The position numbers and the translations under genes were made by a program. The notes under the pieces are model-generated. The model searched no databases. It was given only the letters and a program-made list of their open reading frames with translations, and was not told where the DNA came from. This document shows positions 25,701 to 33,889 of a DNA stretch of 64,000 nt, in pieces (the stretch's first letter is position 1; each line of letters begins with the position of its first letter). The stretch spans positions 156,488-220,487 of the forward strand of contig NMRB01000354.1 of the NCBI GenBank assembly GCA_002633025.1. The letters are read 5' to 3'. The stretch comes from Notospermus geniculatus (Eukaryota; Nemertea; Pilidiophora; Heteronemertea; Lineidae).

Positions 25701-28031
25701 GTTCTGCTTCTGATGGCCTATTCTGCAAGAAGGAAACAAGGATACGGACCTGATAAACTCGATTCACCCATCTGATCATCTCCAAAACAGCTGGTAACAG
25801 GAAGATGTGAGGCTTGCATGTGCTGTTATGAACACAGACCAACACAGAGGACTTGTAAATTCACTAAATGACATCAGGTCGCTGACAAAGACTACACTGC
25901 AGATTATGTGTAATCTGAAAATGCACATGGTGGAGTTAACTGGTTGACATAGGCACAATTTTGCAGAGGTTTCTTCAGCTACAGCAGCCATTGAAGAATT
26001 CCGAAGGTCAGGAGTGCTATTGGTAATCAAGGAGGTCATCCAGAAGTACTTTTGAAGGAGAGTGTAATTGCATGCGAGATATCAACTTCCATCAACTAAC
26101 ATCATTCTGATGCACTTGACAAAGGAATCATGCCATGCCCTGACATCTACACCACCCCCACCCGCAACATGGCCATTGGGACCATTCTGCTGCTTGTCTG
26201 AGGAGGGCAAGGCCCCTTAATGTATAGTATCGTACATCTGAAATCTTTCTTCAAATTTTCAGGCATGGGAACTTATCGGCGTCCCAGTCAGCTCCTAATT
26301 TGATGCCATCAGCCTCATCTGTCCCTCCAAAGTTGGCTGCAGCTCATGCACCTTCCACGTATTCATCAACTGCCAGAACCAATACAGCCACCGCGTCGAA
26401 TCCAATGTCGTCATCTCGGCCATCATCATCATATGCAGCACCTGGACTGCCAGCACCGAATGTCAGAAACGCATTGCCGTATTTTGACGTTTCAAGTAAG
26501 TCTTTTGGCATGTATTGTGCATGGATACCCCCTGCCAGATTAACATCAATGTATCTCTATTTAACATGGTAATGATTTCTGCACCATTGCAATATCCCAG
26601 GGCCAAAATTGGCAGGGTTTCCACCGGGACAGGAAAAGTAAAATATGATAAACTACTCGAGTACCGGTAGTGCAGGTGTGAAAGGACTCCAGGAGAGGGC
26701 AGTTTTCCCTAGATATACCAGAAAATGAATGCAGAAGCGTGGGTGGTTACTGTAATTTAGTGAGTGTAATGCATTGGTGAGTTCTGTACAAAACAGAAGT
26801 ATATGTACCGGTACATGTAGAAGCATTATAACGGTACTCTACACTTCATTTGTATTACCCAGTTTGTTATCTAAAGTGTACTACTTCACTTGAACATGGG
26901 GCTTAACAATGTCACTTGCCACCACAACAGGGCTGGTAGAAAACCTGTCAATGGTAATGTTATTAACTTACTTCCATGCACCACCCTGCTCTAACCAACT
27001 CCCACTATTCTTTACCAATGTCGTCATCTCGGCCATCATCATCATATGCAGCACCTGGACTGCCAGCACCGAATGTCAGAAACGCATTGCCGTATTTTGA
27101 CGTTTCTAGTAAGTCTTTTGACATGTATTGTGCATGGATACCCCTGCCAGATTAACTTCAATGTATCTCTATTTAACATGGTAATGATTTCTGCACCATT
27201 GCAATATCCCAGGGCCAAAATTGGCAGGGTTTCCACCGGGACAGGAAAAGTAAAATATGATGAACTACTTGAGTAGTGCAGGTGTGAAAGGACTCCAGGA
27301 GAGGGCAGTTTTCCCCAGATATACCAGAAAATGAATGCAGAAGCGTGGGTGGTTACTGTAATTTAGTGAGTAGTGTAATGCATTGGTGAGTTCTGTACAA
27401 AACAGAAGTATATGTACCGGTACATGTAGAAGCATAACGGTACTCTACACTTCATTTGTATTACCCAGTTTGTTATCTAAAGTGTACTACTTCACTTGAA
27501 CATGGGGCTTAACAATGTCAGTTGCCGCCACAACAGGGCTGGTAGAAAACCTGTCAATGGTAATGTTATTAACTTACTTCCATGCACCACCCTGCTCTAA
27601 CCAACTCCCACTATTCTTTCAGATGTTGACCTTTTTTCACTCCTTCAGTCTGATCTCGAAGCATCAGATATATCTAATGATTTTGGAACGACATCAAGAA
27701 GTAGTGAGGTAATACTCTATCACCAAATATAACATTCCTTCTTCGACTACAAGAGACAGCTACAAAACCTACAGATAGTTTTGGTAGTGAATGAGTTAAT
27801 GAACACGTACAGATCTATTCTAGATTTATTCAAGGAAGAACATAGACATATCAGTGCTCGACAGGATGTATTCACCGTCTCATGTCTCTCTCGTTTCAGT
27901 TTCCGAGTAGTATGACCTCAGCGTCTATGAAAAGTTCTTCTAACCAAAGACAGGCTGTTGCTGACATCACATCGCTGTCGTCAGGCTCTGACAGCCGGAG
28001 CTCTCCACCTGATGTCATCCCAATTGACTGA
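4730..28031 (+). CDS. PIAS: PIAS-family E3 SUMO-protein ligase
   Basis: PIAS proteins are nuclear SUMO E3 ligases that pair Ubc9-SUMO with chromatin and transcription factors. Exons: 4730-4753, 7724-7884 (SAP), 12123-12191, 12670-12722, 14808-14951, 15238-15322, 15576-15626, then 15833-15923 or 15955-16045 (PINIT), 19586-19720, 20003-20108, 20299-20372, 20498-20658 (SP-RING), 20790-20947, 21146-~21581, 26263-26495, 27623-27708, 27900-28031. Phases agree at every junction except after 21146, where the donor is uncertain. A model of about 732 residues results, against about 650 in human PIAS1. Start: ATG in AACATGGCGG, encoding MADTAELK as in vertebrate PIAS. SP-RING shows C-x-H-x-x-CF and the zinc pair CPVC; the SIM is [15 protein letters not shown] second copy of five PINIT exons lies at 17393-19164. 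Exon calls rest on splice consensus plus family similarity. Confidence 0.95.
5178..5581. mobile_element. MITE, GGCCAAGTAAAAAAATA termini (PIAS intron 1)
   Basis: The left end carries GGCCAAGTAAAAAAATAC and then ATGTTTATCGTCC. The right end is its reverse complement, giving a terminal inverted repeat of about 33 bp. The interior holds A/T runs and no coding potential. The same outer 16 bases recur at 11742-12023 and, degraded, at 41943-42201, but the cores differ. Confidence 0.8.
5871..5963. promoter_or_regulatory. cluster of CRE/ATF-like ACGT motifs in PIAS intron 1
   Basis: A perfect CREB/ATF palindrome TGACGTCA lies at 5875-5882. In the next 80 bases there are further ACGT cores: ATATGACGTT, ACACGTAACGTCATAT and GACGTAACGTCACG. 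CATATGACGTT and AACGTCATATG form an 11-bp inverted pair. The position about 1.1 kb after the first exon suits an intronic enhancer, but function is inferred from motif density only. Confidence 0.4.
6090..6313. repeat. 224-bp repeat, second copy at 10338-10559
   Basis: The block starting CAATGCACATAGGCCTGTAAA and ending in CCTCAAAGCTTTTTT recurs at 10338-10559 with only scattered substitutions. Both copies lie in PIAS introns and neither has a convincing ORF. This is either a dispersed repeat or another misplaced haplotype piece. The second copy sits exactly between the two members of the 9484/10560 duplication. Confidence 0.75.
6947..7023. repeat. short inverted repeat
   Basis: CTCGTTGATTTTCTCCGGCC faces GGCCGAAGAAAATCAACTCGAG across about 35 bases, forming a GC-capped hairpin. 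I cannot assign it to an element family. Confidence 0.5.
7724..7884 (+). CDS. PIAS: PIAS exon 2, SAP domain
   Basis: The exon follows TTATTTCAG and ends before GTAGGT. It encodes the SAP helix-extension-helix that binds AT-rich [23 protein letters not shown], then [10 protein letters not shown] and a helix ending IKIRELYR. This is almost the vertebrate sequence. It splits the last Arg codon AG|G with the exon at 12123. Confidence 0.95.
9237..9333. repeat. degraded copy of the 63589-63708 MITE
   Basis: TAGCAAACACTTTTACTTGA and AAGTAAAAGCATTTGCTCC lie as imperfect inverted arms around TGCTGTACAAATC. The same arms and centre occur in the element at 63589-63708, but the outer termini are missing here. 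Confidence 0.6.
9484..11649. repeat. direct duplication in PIAS intron 2
   Basis: Copy 1 (9484-10337) starts GATGATAAAAAATTGGAGC and ends GTCTTATTTATAT. Copy 2 (10560-11649) repeats it nearly base for base, with small indels and a 248-bp transposon inserted at 11268. A 222-bp block that also occurs at 6090 separates the copies. Neither copy contains an exon. The divergence pattern (indels, rare substitutions, one polymorphic insertion) is what two alleles would show. Confidence 0.85.
11268..11515. mobile_element. TTAA-flanked MITE with an empty site at 10204
   Basis: The element begins AGATAATATATCACG and ends CGTGATATATTATCT (15-bp perfect inverted repeat). TTAA flanks both sides. The parallel copy at 10201 has the uninterrupted sequence GGCTTAAGATCG, a perfect empty site. 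A TTAA target suggests a piggyBac-type or Kolobok-type non-autonomous element. Its ORF is not recognisable. Confidence 0.88.
11742..12023. mobile_element. MITE, GGCCAAGTAAAAA termini, duplicated left end
   Basis: TTAGGCCAAGTAAAAACATA occurs twice in tandem at the left end, and the right end closes with TTTACTTGGCCTTAA. Inside the termini ATTAGATTAGCGTC faces GACGCGAATCTAAT. It shares outer bases with the element at 5178-5581 but not the core. It lies about 100 bp before the PIAS exon at 12123. Confidence 0.78.
12123..12722 (+). CDS. PIAS: PIAS exons 3 and 4, SAP-PINIT linker
   Basis: Exon 3 is 12123-12191 (acceptor CTTTTAG, donor GTTAGT) and exon 4 is 12670-12722 (acceptor TTTTACAG, donor GTAAAT). 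They encode a Ser-rich linker ([20 protein letters not shown], then [18 protein letters not shown]). The phases connect the SAP exon to the PINIT exon at 14808 without a break. Confidence 0.85.
14246..14454. mobile_element. 209-bp fold-back MITE present in one copy only
   Basis: The element starts TGAGGAACTTTT and ends AAAATTCCTCA. The arms pair along most of their length (GTTACCGGTCC against GGACCGGTAAC, AAATTTGATGTCA against GATGTCAAATTT). The parallel position at 17057/17058 reads GATGTGAATTGGCTTC with no insertion. The long minus-strand ORF over it has no recognisable content. Confidence 0.82.
14808..15626 (+). CDS. PIAS: PIAS PINIT-domain exons, copy 1
   Basis: Three exons, 14808-14951, 15238-15322 and 15576-15626, encode the first part of the PINIT fold. 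Recognisable stretches are [40 protein letters not shown] and [14 protein letters not shown]. All have GT-AG borders with phases 1-1, 1-2 and 2-2. PINIT helps choose SUMO substrates in Siz/PIAS ligases. The equivalent exons in the second copy are at 17393-17536, 17813-17897 and 18151-18201. Confidence 0.92.
15833..15923 (+). CDS. PIAS: PIAS alternative PINIT exon A
   Basis: This 91-nt exon after TTTACAG, with donor GTAAGT, encodes [20 protein letters not shown] then [11 protein letters not shown]. It is the canonical version: the FCLxETSC and NFPP...VNxK pattern is that of vertebrate PIAS. It is followed after only 31 nt by exon B with identical phases. An identical copy is at 18419-18509. 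Confidence 0.93.
15955..16045 (+). CDS. PIAS: PIAS alternative PINIT exon B
   Basis: Also 91 nt, with acceptor TTCTTTTAG and donor GTAAGT, it encodes [20 protein letters not shown] then [11 protein letters not shown]. It is a diverged tandem duplicate of exon A: it keeps RFC, DxFPP and VNSK but replaces LETSC with IGAAV. Start and end phases match exon A, so A or B can be used, while using both (182 nt) breaks the frame. The intron between them (15924-15954) is 31 nt. The repeat copy at 18541-18631 is identical. Confidence 0.85.
16321..16536. mobile_element. left half of a split DNA transposon (right half 19272-19463)
   Basis: The half starts GGCCACACTTTTTTTATTC and continues TTTGGTTTACGGGC. 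The reverse complement of this terminus closes the other half at 19463 (GCCCGTAAACCAAAGAAT to CCGTGGCC). CTA flanks the outer ends (16318-16320 and 19464-19466), a 3-bp target duplication. The intact target at 18905-18907 carries CTA once. Both halves together give about 410 bp. Confidence 0.8.
17393..19164 (+). CDS. PIAS: PIAS PINIT exons, second (haplotype) copy
   Basis: Exons 17393-17536, 17813-17897, 18151-18201, 18419-18509 (A), 18541-18631 (B) and 19030-19164 repeat the first set, with near-identical coding sequence and more intron differences. Including both sets in one mRNA would insert 506 nt, or 371 nt without the last exon; neither is a multiple of three. One set is therefore surplus and probably allelic. 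The last exon encodes a block ending [12 protein letters not shown] and recurs at 19586-19720. Confidence 0.85.
19586..20372 (+). CDS. PIAS: PIAS exons between PINIT and SP-RING
   Basis: Exons 19586-19720, 20003-20108 and 20299-20372 carry the segment from [16 protein letters not shown] through [20 protein letters not shown] and HPDHSRAL to [20 protein letters not shown]. This is one of the most conserved stretches of the family. All borders are GT-AG and in phase. Confidence 0.94.
20498..20658 (+). CDS. PIAS: PIAS SP-RING exon
   Basis: The exon encodes the SP-RING that binds the E2 Ubc9. The visible pattern is LGKM, then TCNHLQCFD (zinc-ligand Cys and His), then TWKCPVCDK (Cys pair) and EHLIVDG. 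Donor GTAAGT follows GG, which with A of the exon at 20790 makes the shared Gly codon. Confidence 0.97.
20790..21759 (+). CDS. PIAS: PIAS exons with SUMO-interaction motif and Ser/Pro tail
   Basis: Exon 20790-20947 continues from the SP-RING. The exon from 21146 starts with a basic KKKKPKP run, then the [17 protein letters not shown], then a long Ser/Pro-rich region. The open frame runs to a stop at 21759, ending EDFYGK. To join the downstream exon at 26263 a phase-2 donor is needed; candidates are GTGCGT after 21245 and GTCAGT after 21581, both weak. Retaining the whole frame would give a protein of about 641 residues; splicing gives a longer alternative tail. Confidence 0.85.
21859..23418. 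repeat. ~780-bp direct duplication after the PIAS tail exon
   Basis: 21859-22632 is repeated at about 22635-23418 with a few substitutions and 1-8 bp indels. Both copies end GCAGTAGTCCTGTGTGA. No exon lies inside. Both copies contain GGGCCGTATTCATAAAGGG, a phrase seen at the ends of several small transposons in this window. Confidence 0.85.
24441..24634. repeat. long near-perfect hairpin in a PIAS intron
   Basis: GATGGTAAAACATAAAG at the left end pairs with CTTTATGTTTTACCATC at the right end. Pairing continues through ATCTTGCAAATTTT, GACCCCAACCGGGGT and CCTCAGGCAC for about 74 bp per arm. The loop of roughly 45 bases itself holds ACAGGAAAGTCTTTCCTGT, a nested palindrome. No flanking target duplication was seen. 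If transcribed within the PIAS pre-mRNA it would make a long double-stranded stem. Confidence 0.85.
26263..28031 (+). CDS. PIAS: PIAS C-terminal exons
   Basis: Exons 26263-26495, 27623-27708 and 27900-28031 encode a Ser/Ala/Pro-rich segment, the acidic-hydrophobic piece [20 protein letters not shown], and a Ser-rich end finishing PPDVIPID before TGA. Phases (2, 1, 0) agree. PIAS proteins typically end in a similar short acidic motif, so assignment to this gene is good, although the region is poorly conserved. A partial copy of the first exon at 27016-27108 belongs to the local duplication. Confidence 0.8.
26403..27619. repeat. ~600-bp direct duplication across a PIAS exon end
   Basis: 26403-27013 recurs at 27016-27619. 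The copy starts inside the exon (CAATGTCGTCATCTCGG), so only the 3' 90 bases of the exon and its donor are repeated. The copies differ by small indels such as the presence of ACCGGT. Splicing both would not make a sensible protein, because the second lacks an acceptor. Confidence 0.88.
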
Positions 28032-29085
28032 CGTTGGTACTACTAAGGAGGACTTGCATAATATCTGTCAACATTGTAAATGGTGTGATTATGTATTTGA
28101 GTAGAAGTCAACACTTGTTGTAATGGAGCAATTTTTCAACATGAAGTTTGGATAACTCACTCTTTGTCTGGAGGTCTGGGACTTCCTCGAGCCTACGAGT
28201 ACATTTACGGCAAATTCTCTTCGGAATTATAGGGCATAAGTTAGTTAGGGTTTTACTAAAATACTTCGACTAATTCAACCCTGAACTGAATGGATTCCAA
28301 GAATTGACTGAACACTATACTTTATGTAGTGTGAATGGAGCTTTGATAGTCTTCTGTAAATAACATTGTTTTCAAACATCCTTGTAAGATACACTTTCCA
28401 GATGTCCCAAAAAGAGGGCATATCCCATTGTTGTTGAGTTTTCACTCCTCTTTTTCACTGGAGATGACACTTGCAGTTGCAGTTTCGTCCCATCCCATAA
28501 GTTTTGTGGAGTGATGTTTTGCTTTTCTCTCCCTGTTCACGGCTGATGACCATTACATGGCCCATAGTGGCTGTTAGATTATAGTTGTCTGTCAGGCAGA
28601 AAATGTACAATTGTGGCAGAGATGTACTGGTACTCTCTGCATTGTTGCGAATGTCATCCACATCATTGATTTGAATTCTCCATTCATATTTTAATGTTCA
28701 GTTTCAAATTTTGGGTTCATTGGATGATATTTGCCCAACTTTTCTATGTTGTTGTTCAGAAGAGTAAACCATAGATATGGTGTTCATGTTTATTTGTGGA
28801 AGCTTAGGAACTGCCAGCCTTGCTTACCTCAGAAATATTCCAAGGAGGTGCTGGTAACTGAACTAGTGAATGTTGTACCTCAGTTAACTCATGTTCATTC
28901 ATTGTCTTCATCATAGGGATCATCGGTAGATTGCTTTGTAACTTAGTGCATTATTCCAAGTTTTAAAAGATAATCATCTGAATGTCTTGATAAACTAACC
29001 AATATGTTCACAGCTCAGCTATTCACTATGTTGTTGTGAATGTGTACATGACAGTGTGCTGCCATATAAGTATATTTTATTGACA

Positions 29086-29091
29086 AATAAA
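29086..29091 (+). terminator. possible PIAS polyadenylation signal
   Basis: AATAAA lies about 1.05 kb after the PIAS stop in an AT-rich stretch. It is the first canonical hexamer I noticed on this strand; there is no transcript evidence. Confidence 0.3.
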
Positions 29092-29192
29092 CAAACAGTT
29101 GTTCACCAAATGCAAATTGTTTTTTGTATCGAGCTTTTAGCTTTGTCTTCTGGTAGTGTATCACAATGACCAGGGTCCATAAAGTGCATTTT

Positions 29193-29338
29193 AATGGTAC
29201 CATTAGGTTAAAGTCACTTTATGAAACAGAGGCCTGTTTCATAAAGTGACTTTAAGCTAATGGTACCATTAACTCAATGCATTTTCCATTTGGTTAAAGG
29301 TACCATTAGCTTAAACTACGTCACTTCATGAAACAGGC
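29193..29338. repeat. three-armed MITE-like inverted repeat
   Basis: The phrase AATGGTACCATTA-GGTTAAAGTCACTTTATGAAACAG (29193-29229) is followed by its inverse (29234-29270) and then, less exactly, by the forward form again (29299-29338). Any neighbouring pair can fold. GGCCTGTTTCATAAAGTGAC and its inverse mark the termini. This looks like a MITE with an extra end. Confidence 0.7.
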
Positions 29339-29433
29339 CCCTGCCCTGGTGTCAAGTGATCAAGTAACTTTGCTCACTCCCACTAATGGGAGGGGTTGAT
29401 TGATTGATCCATCTTTGATCGATTGATTGATTA

Positions 29434-29504
29434 GTTTGGTTCCCGAACCCACCGCTAGGGCTATGAGGTCCTCATAGCCCTAGCGGTGGGTTCGGGAACC
29501 AAAC
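29434..29504. repeat. perfect 71-bp palindrome between PIAS and APPBP2
   Basis: Two 35-bp arms match perfectly around a single T at 29469. The left arm begins GTTTGGTTCCCGAACCC and the right arm ends in its complement. GATTGATTGATT runs flank both sides. It is too symmetric to be a tRNA. Either a very recent fold-back insertion or a cloning/assembly fold-back could make it. Confidence 0.9.
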
Positions 29505-29524
29505 GATTGATTGATTGATTGATT

Positions 29525-30137
29525 CCACCGTCACAACACTGTACAAATCAATTAAATTGTCATCAGGAAATCTTGAGCAATTTTATGCAACAAGAATATA
29601 AGATGATAAATGGAAGTACATGTATTGTACTTTATTATACTTCCATTTTACAATAGGCCCCCTACGGTACTTCCATTTCAAAATTCCCGCAAACCGAATC
29701 GAGGGTTAAGAATCGAACCTTGACCCCACATACGTCACTGGAAGCAAAATGGCGTCTGCCTTGGAATGGGTTCCCGATTCGCTGTACAACACAGCAATTT
29801 CTACGGTTGTAACTCACTATTCGAGCAATAGGACCACCGTCACAACACTGTACAAATCAATTAAACTGTCATCAGGAAATCTTGAGCAATTTTATGCAAC
29901 AAGAATATAAGATGATAAATGGAAGTACATGTATTGTACTTTATTATACTTCCATTTTACAATAGGCCCCCTACTTCCATTTCAAAATTCCCGCAAACCG
30001 AATCGAGGGTTAAGAATCGAACCTTGACCCCACATACGTCACTAGAAGCAAAATGGCGTCTGCCTTGGAATGGGTTCCCGATTCGCTGTACAACACAGCA
30101 ATTTCTACGGTTGTAACTCACTATTCGAGCAATAGGA
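29525..30137. repeat. ~305-bp direct duplication covering APPBP2 exon 1
   Basis: 29525-29831 is repeated at 29832-30137. Each contains the start codon of APPBP2 (ATG at 29749 and 30053) and the first 30 or so codons. Only the second copy continues to a splice donor. The first breaks off at AGGACCACCGTC, where the repeat restarts. Confidence 0.92.
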
Positions 30138-33100
30138 AGGAGCTTAGAACCTTACCTGAAAATGTACAATTTGATATTTACTATAAGGTATGCCATTGAT
30201 GCTAGAGATTTCGCGTGTGGTTTCAATTATATATTTAGAACCAGACGACGTGTCTGGTGGTCTCAAACTGACTGTGTACACATCACACACACACACAGCA
30301 CACACAGGACAGCTGTACACACGTACACAGGCTAGGCCTACATACAATGTATACCTGTAGTGTATGATGATTGATGTGACTGTTGTTTCATCAGACTGTG
30401 GGAACCATAGTGACACGTCTGCTTGAGTGAGCTCTTGTATCCTGGTTCAAGTGATCCAGAAGATGAATCATTTGATTCTTGTCATCATGGTCATCGAACT
30501 GCTACCGGTAGGCTAACTGTTCACAACCTGTATGATTTCAGCTCTACAACAAGGGCAGGTTGTGTCTTCTGGGAATGGAATTCTCAGAACTTGATGTGTT
30601 TGCAAGGGTACTGAAAGTGAATGACAAAAGGTAAGTTCTCGGACAACGGGCCTGGCTTTTGGAAACCCCCTCCATATCAATTATCATATTCACAATAACG
30701 TCATTTGGTTTCAGTTCTGTCTAAATAATTATACTACATTTCACTTTCAGGCACCTATTACACCACTGCTTTCAAGCCTTAATGGACCATGGAGTGAAGG
30801 TCTCAGCTATCCTTGCTGATGCCTATATTGTCAACACTGCTGCTTGGTCAATCCAAAAGATTCCAAAAGACTGGATAAAGTAATCCAACTTGGCTACAGT
30901 CTAGGTATGATGAGAGTGATGTCCGCTTTTGAAATCTTACAAAAAGATGCTCATCTTTCTTGTTCCAAAACTCTGCGATTATCAGGGAAAAAACTGTTTC
31001 TTTCAGGACTCCTGAATGTCTTAGCAACTTCCACTAAATCAGTCAGAGCTTGGGGTATTTCAAGAATAAGTCTGCCTTCTGGTAAACTAACTGCCATTGT
31101 TTCTTCATTTAAGGTGGCTTCCTTACTGATGCTGGATGGTATTATGACAGTGAGAAGGTGCTATTATCTTGTCTACAAGCGTGCAAGCAAGTAGACAACC
31201 CAAGCCTTTGGTATAAGGCCTTTGAATGCTGTGTTCGGTAAGTTCTTGAACGGCAATCTTGTGAAATGCATGCATTTACAAAGAATATTGAATCCTGCAC
31301 TGATGTTCAATATGATGCTTCTTTACAATGCAGCATTCTACATTTTCAGACTTCTTCATATCAGAAATGCTAACTGCAAGTACAACGAAGCCCAGGAGTG
31401 CTACGAGCTCGCACTAAAGTACCTTGAGAAACTGGAGCAACATGGCCATGTTGTCAATCAGGCATTATTACACGCAGAACGATGTAGCCTTCTGTTTGCT
31501 AAATGCCAATATGATGAGGCGTATCAATACTGTTGCATGGCGCTTAGAGAATTATCATCAAATCTTCCACAAAAGGTAAGATGCTGTGAATTTGATTAAA
31601 ACAAAGTAGATGCATGAACCGGTCGGTACTGTAACACTCATCAATGCATTTTCAATGTTCCACATTCTGTAGGAGTTTCTCACAATATTAATGATGATTG
31701 TTTCATTCATGTTTACAGACTGTTGTTGATGTCCTGAGGCAGTGTGGCAAAGCATGTGTAGTGAAAAGGCATTTCCATAAAGCTGAACTCCTGATAAAAC
31801 AAGCTGTTCTTTACACCAGGTGAGACAATTGGAAATTTGACTACATGTAACTCCCACTTACATGTGAGACTCTGAGCTCTCAAGTTGACTTCACTTGCTC
31901 CATATGAATCCATGATGAGCAGTGTTGGTCAGCGTGATGGGAAATGAAAAATACACATGATTTCAGTGTAACCTTTCAGCTTTGAATGGAATAGAGTGAC
32001 CTGGGGCTGTCCATTTCATTGTTTCTCTTTGCTTCTTTACAGAGAATACTTCGGGGTGAAACATCACAAGTATTCAGACGCTCTGCTGGACTACGGATTT
32101 TATATTTGCTCAATGTAGATTCCATCAACAAAGCTGTGAAAGTATACCAGGTAATATCACTGTACCACATTTATTTCCAAGAATTCTCAAGGCTTCCCTG
32201 ATGAGATTGTGACGACATGTTCCTAATCTCACCCAAATGTAGTCAGTTACCGTAAACGTATTCTTACTTTTCAGACTGCCTTGGATATCCGTCAGTCAGT
32301 ATTTGGAGGCAACAATCTCCATGTTGCAATGGCCCATGAGGACCTTGCCTACTCCACCTATGTTCAAGAGTACAGTTCAGGCAAATTCAGTGACGCCAGA
32401 GAGCATGCTGAACGAGCAATCGACATTATTACACATATCCTGCCAGAAGATCATCTCCTCTCTGCTTCCACTAAAAGAGTAAAAGGTATGCTTGGCTGTT
32501 ATTGATCCATCTTTGTTTCACTCAAGGTTTAATCTGCACACAAGGAGTGTTTATGAAAGCTAATGATGCAGTTCATTTCAGCAAGACTGACATCTCTCAT
32601 ATTGAGCTGTCAAGAGTAGAGCACCTGTCACCTGCTTTCGACTCAATACATGTTTTTGAAAAATCGCTCATTTTCCACTCTGTTTGAGAAGGCCGTGGTT
32701 GTCTGTGGGCCCCCGGGTCTGTCCCCAAGAACCTACGTGCTTTCTCTTGACCATTGCAAGTCGATGACATCTAGTTGTAAAAGCAACTCTTGTTAATGAG
32801 AAAGTGTCTTAATTCCAGCTCTCATTCTTGAGGAGATTGCCATAGACAGTAGTGATAAGGAACTGGAGGATCGTCTCCTGCACACGAAGCTCAAGATCTT
32901 CATCTGGCATCTCTCTCTTTAGCCAAGAAAGCATTTGGTGAAAATAATGTACAAACTGCCAAGCATTATGGAAATCTAGGCAGACTGTATCAGTCAATGG
33001 CAAGGTACAAGGTGAGTCAATTGACCTTTTATACAGTTGTCTTCATCTACTATAAGAAATCCTGTAAAGTCTTGACAGGAATTCTTCCAATGACATATCT

Positions 33101-33889
33101 TCAACAGATATGCCATTGGTTTGTGTGAATGACACAAACGTGCCTGTTGTGTCATGTTCTTTAATATGAGTGGTTCTTCTTTTCTCCAGGAAGCAGAAGC
33201 AATGCATTTAAGAGCTATTGATATCAAGGAGAAACTACTTGGCCCTGAGGACTATGAAGTGGCTCTTTCAGTAGGACATCTAGCTTCCCTGTATAATTAT
33301 GATATGCAGATGTATGATGAGGCTGAGAAACTTTACCTCAGGTCGATAGCGATAGGTAATTATGTCTTTGGGGTTATCATCATGTTAGGAAGTTTCTCGT
33401 GATGAGTGGGGGTGTACTTTGACAATCTGTTAGATATTATGATGGTTTATGACAGGGTAGCCTGAGTTTCTATTCTGCCATTAACTTCTTCACTGGAGTG
33501 AAGTGTTGTCTTTATTTTTGAGCCTATATATTTTCCATCAAAATGATCCTGTGGCAGTGAAATAACAAACATTTTCTTGGTCATTTTCAGGTAAGAAACT
33601 TTTTGGTCCTGGTTACAGTGGATTAGAATATGATTATCGAGGTCTTCTACGTTTGTATCACCAAGTGGAAAACAGCCTCAAAGCTTTGGACTATGCTATC
33701 ATATTACATGAATGGAACCAGATCAGGGATCGGAGCAACGCTGAGGAAACACGACCCCTAGACTTTTGTGCTGGTCCACTAGAACTCAGAAATGTGATAG
33801 ATGAATTCTTTGTGGAGGAGGAGAACAATAAATGTGACAGTCCCAGCCCCATGAGTGTTGAAGGGGATGAAACATCCCATAAGCCATGA
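30053..33889 (+). CDS. APPBP2: APPBP2, amyloid protein-binding protein 2 (CUL2 substrate receptor)
   Basis: APPBP2 is a TPR protein first found as a binder of the APP basolateral sorting signal and known as a CUL2 ubiquitin ligase receptor. Exons: 30053-30187, 30542-30630, 30751-30904, 31114-31237, 31350-31575, 31719-31819, 32043-32150, 32275-32485, 32819-33011, 33190-33355, 33591-33889, all GT-AG. The N terminus (LEWVPDSLYNTAIS), HLLHHCFQALMDHGVKV, LDIRQSVFGG, HILPEDHLL and EDYEVALSVGHLASLYNYDM are all recognisable. Start: ATG in AAAATGGCG. The product would be 599 residues, but exons 3, 7 and 9 each carry two extra bases relative to the frame (near 30824, 32101 and 32881). Read literally the frame ends within exon 3. 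Confidence 0.95.

Noticed and set aside
30283-30310. CRISPR or other array
   Set aside because: These are ordinary CA/GT-type simple repeats; nothing prokaryotic is present in the window.
30053-33889. APPBP2 as a processed or old pseudogene
   Set aside because: All eleven exons keep introns and splice sites and there are no stops apart from those caused by the three +2 shifts, so an assembly or allele defect is more likely.
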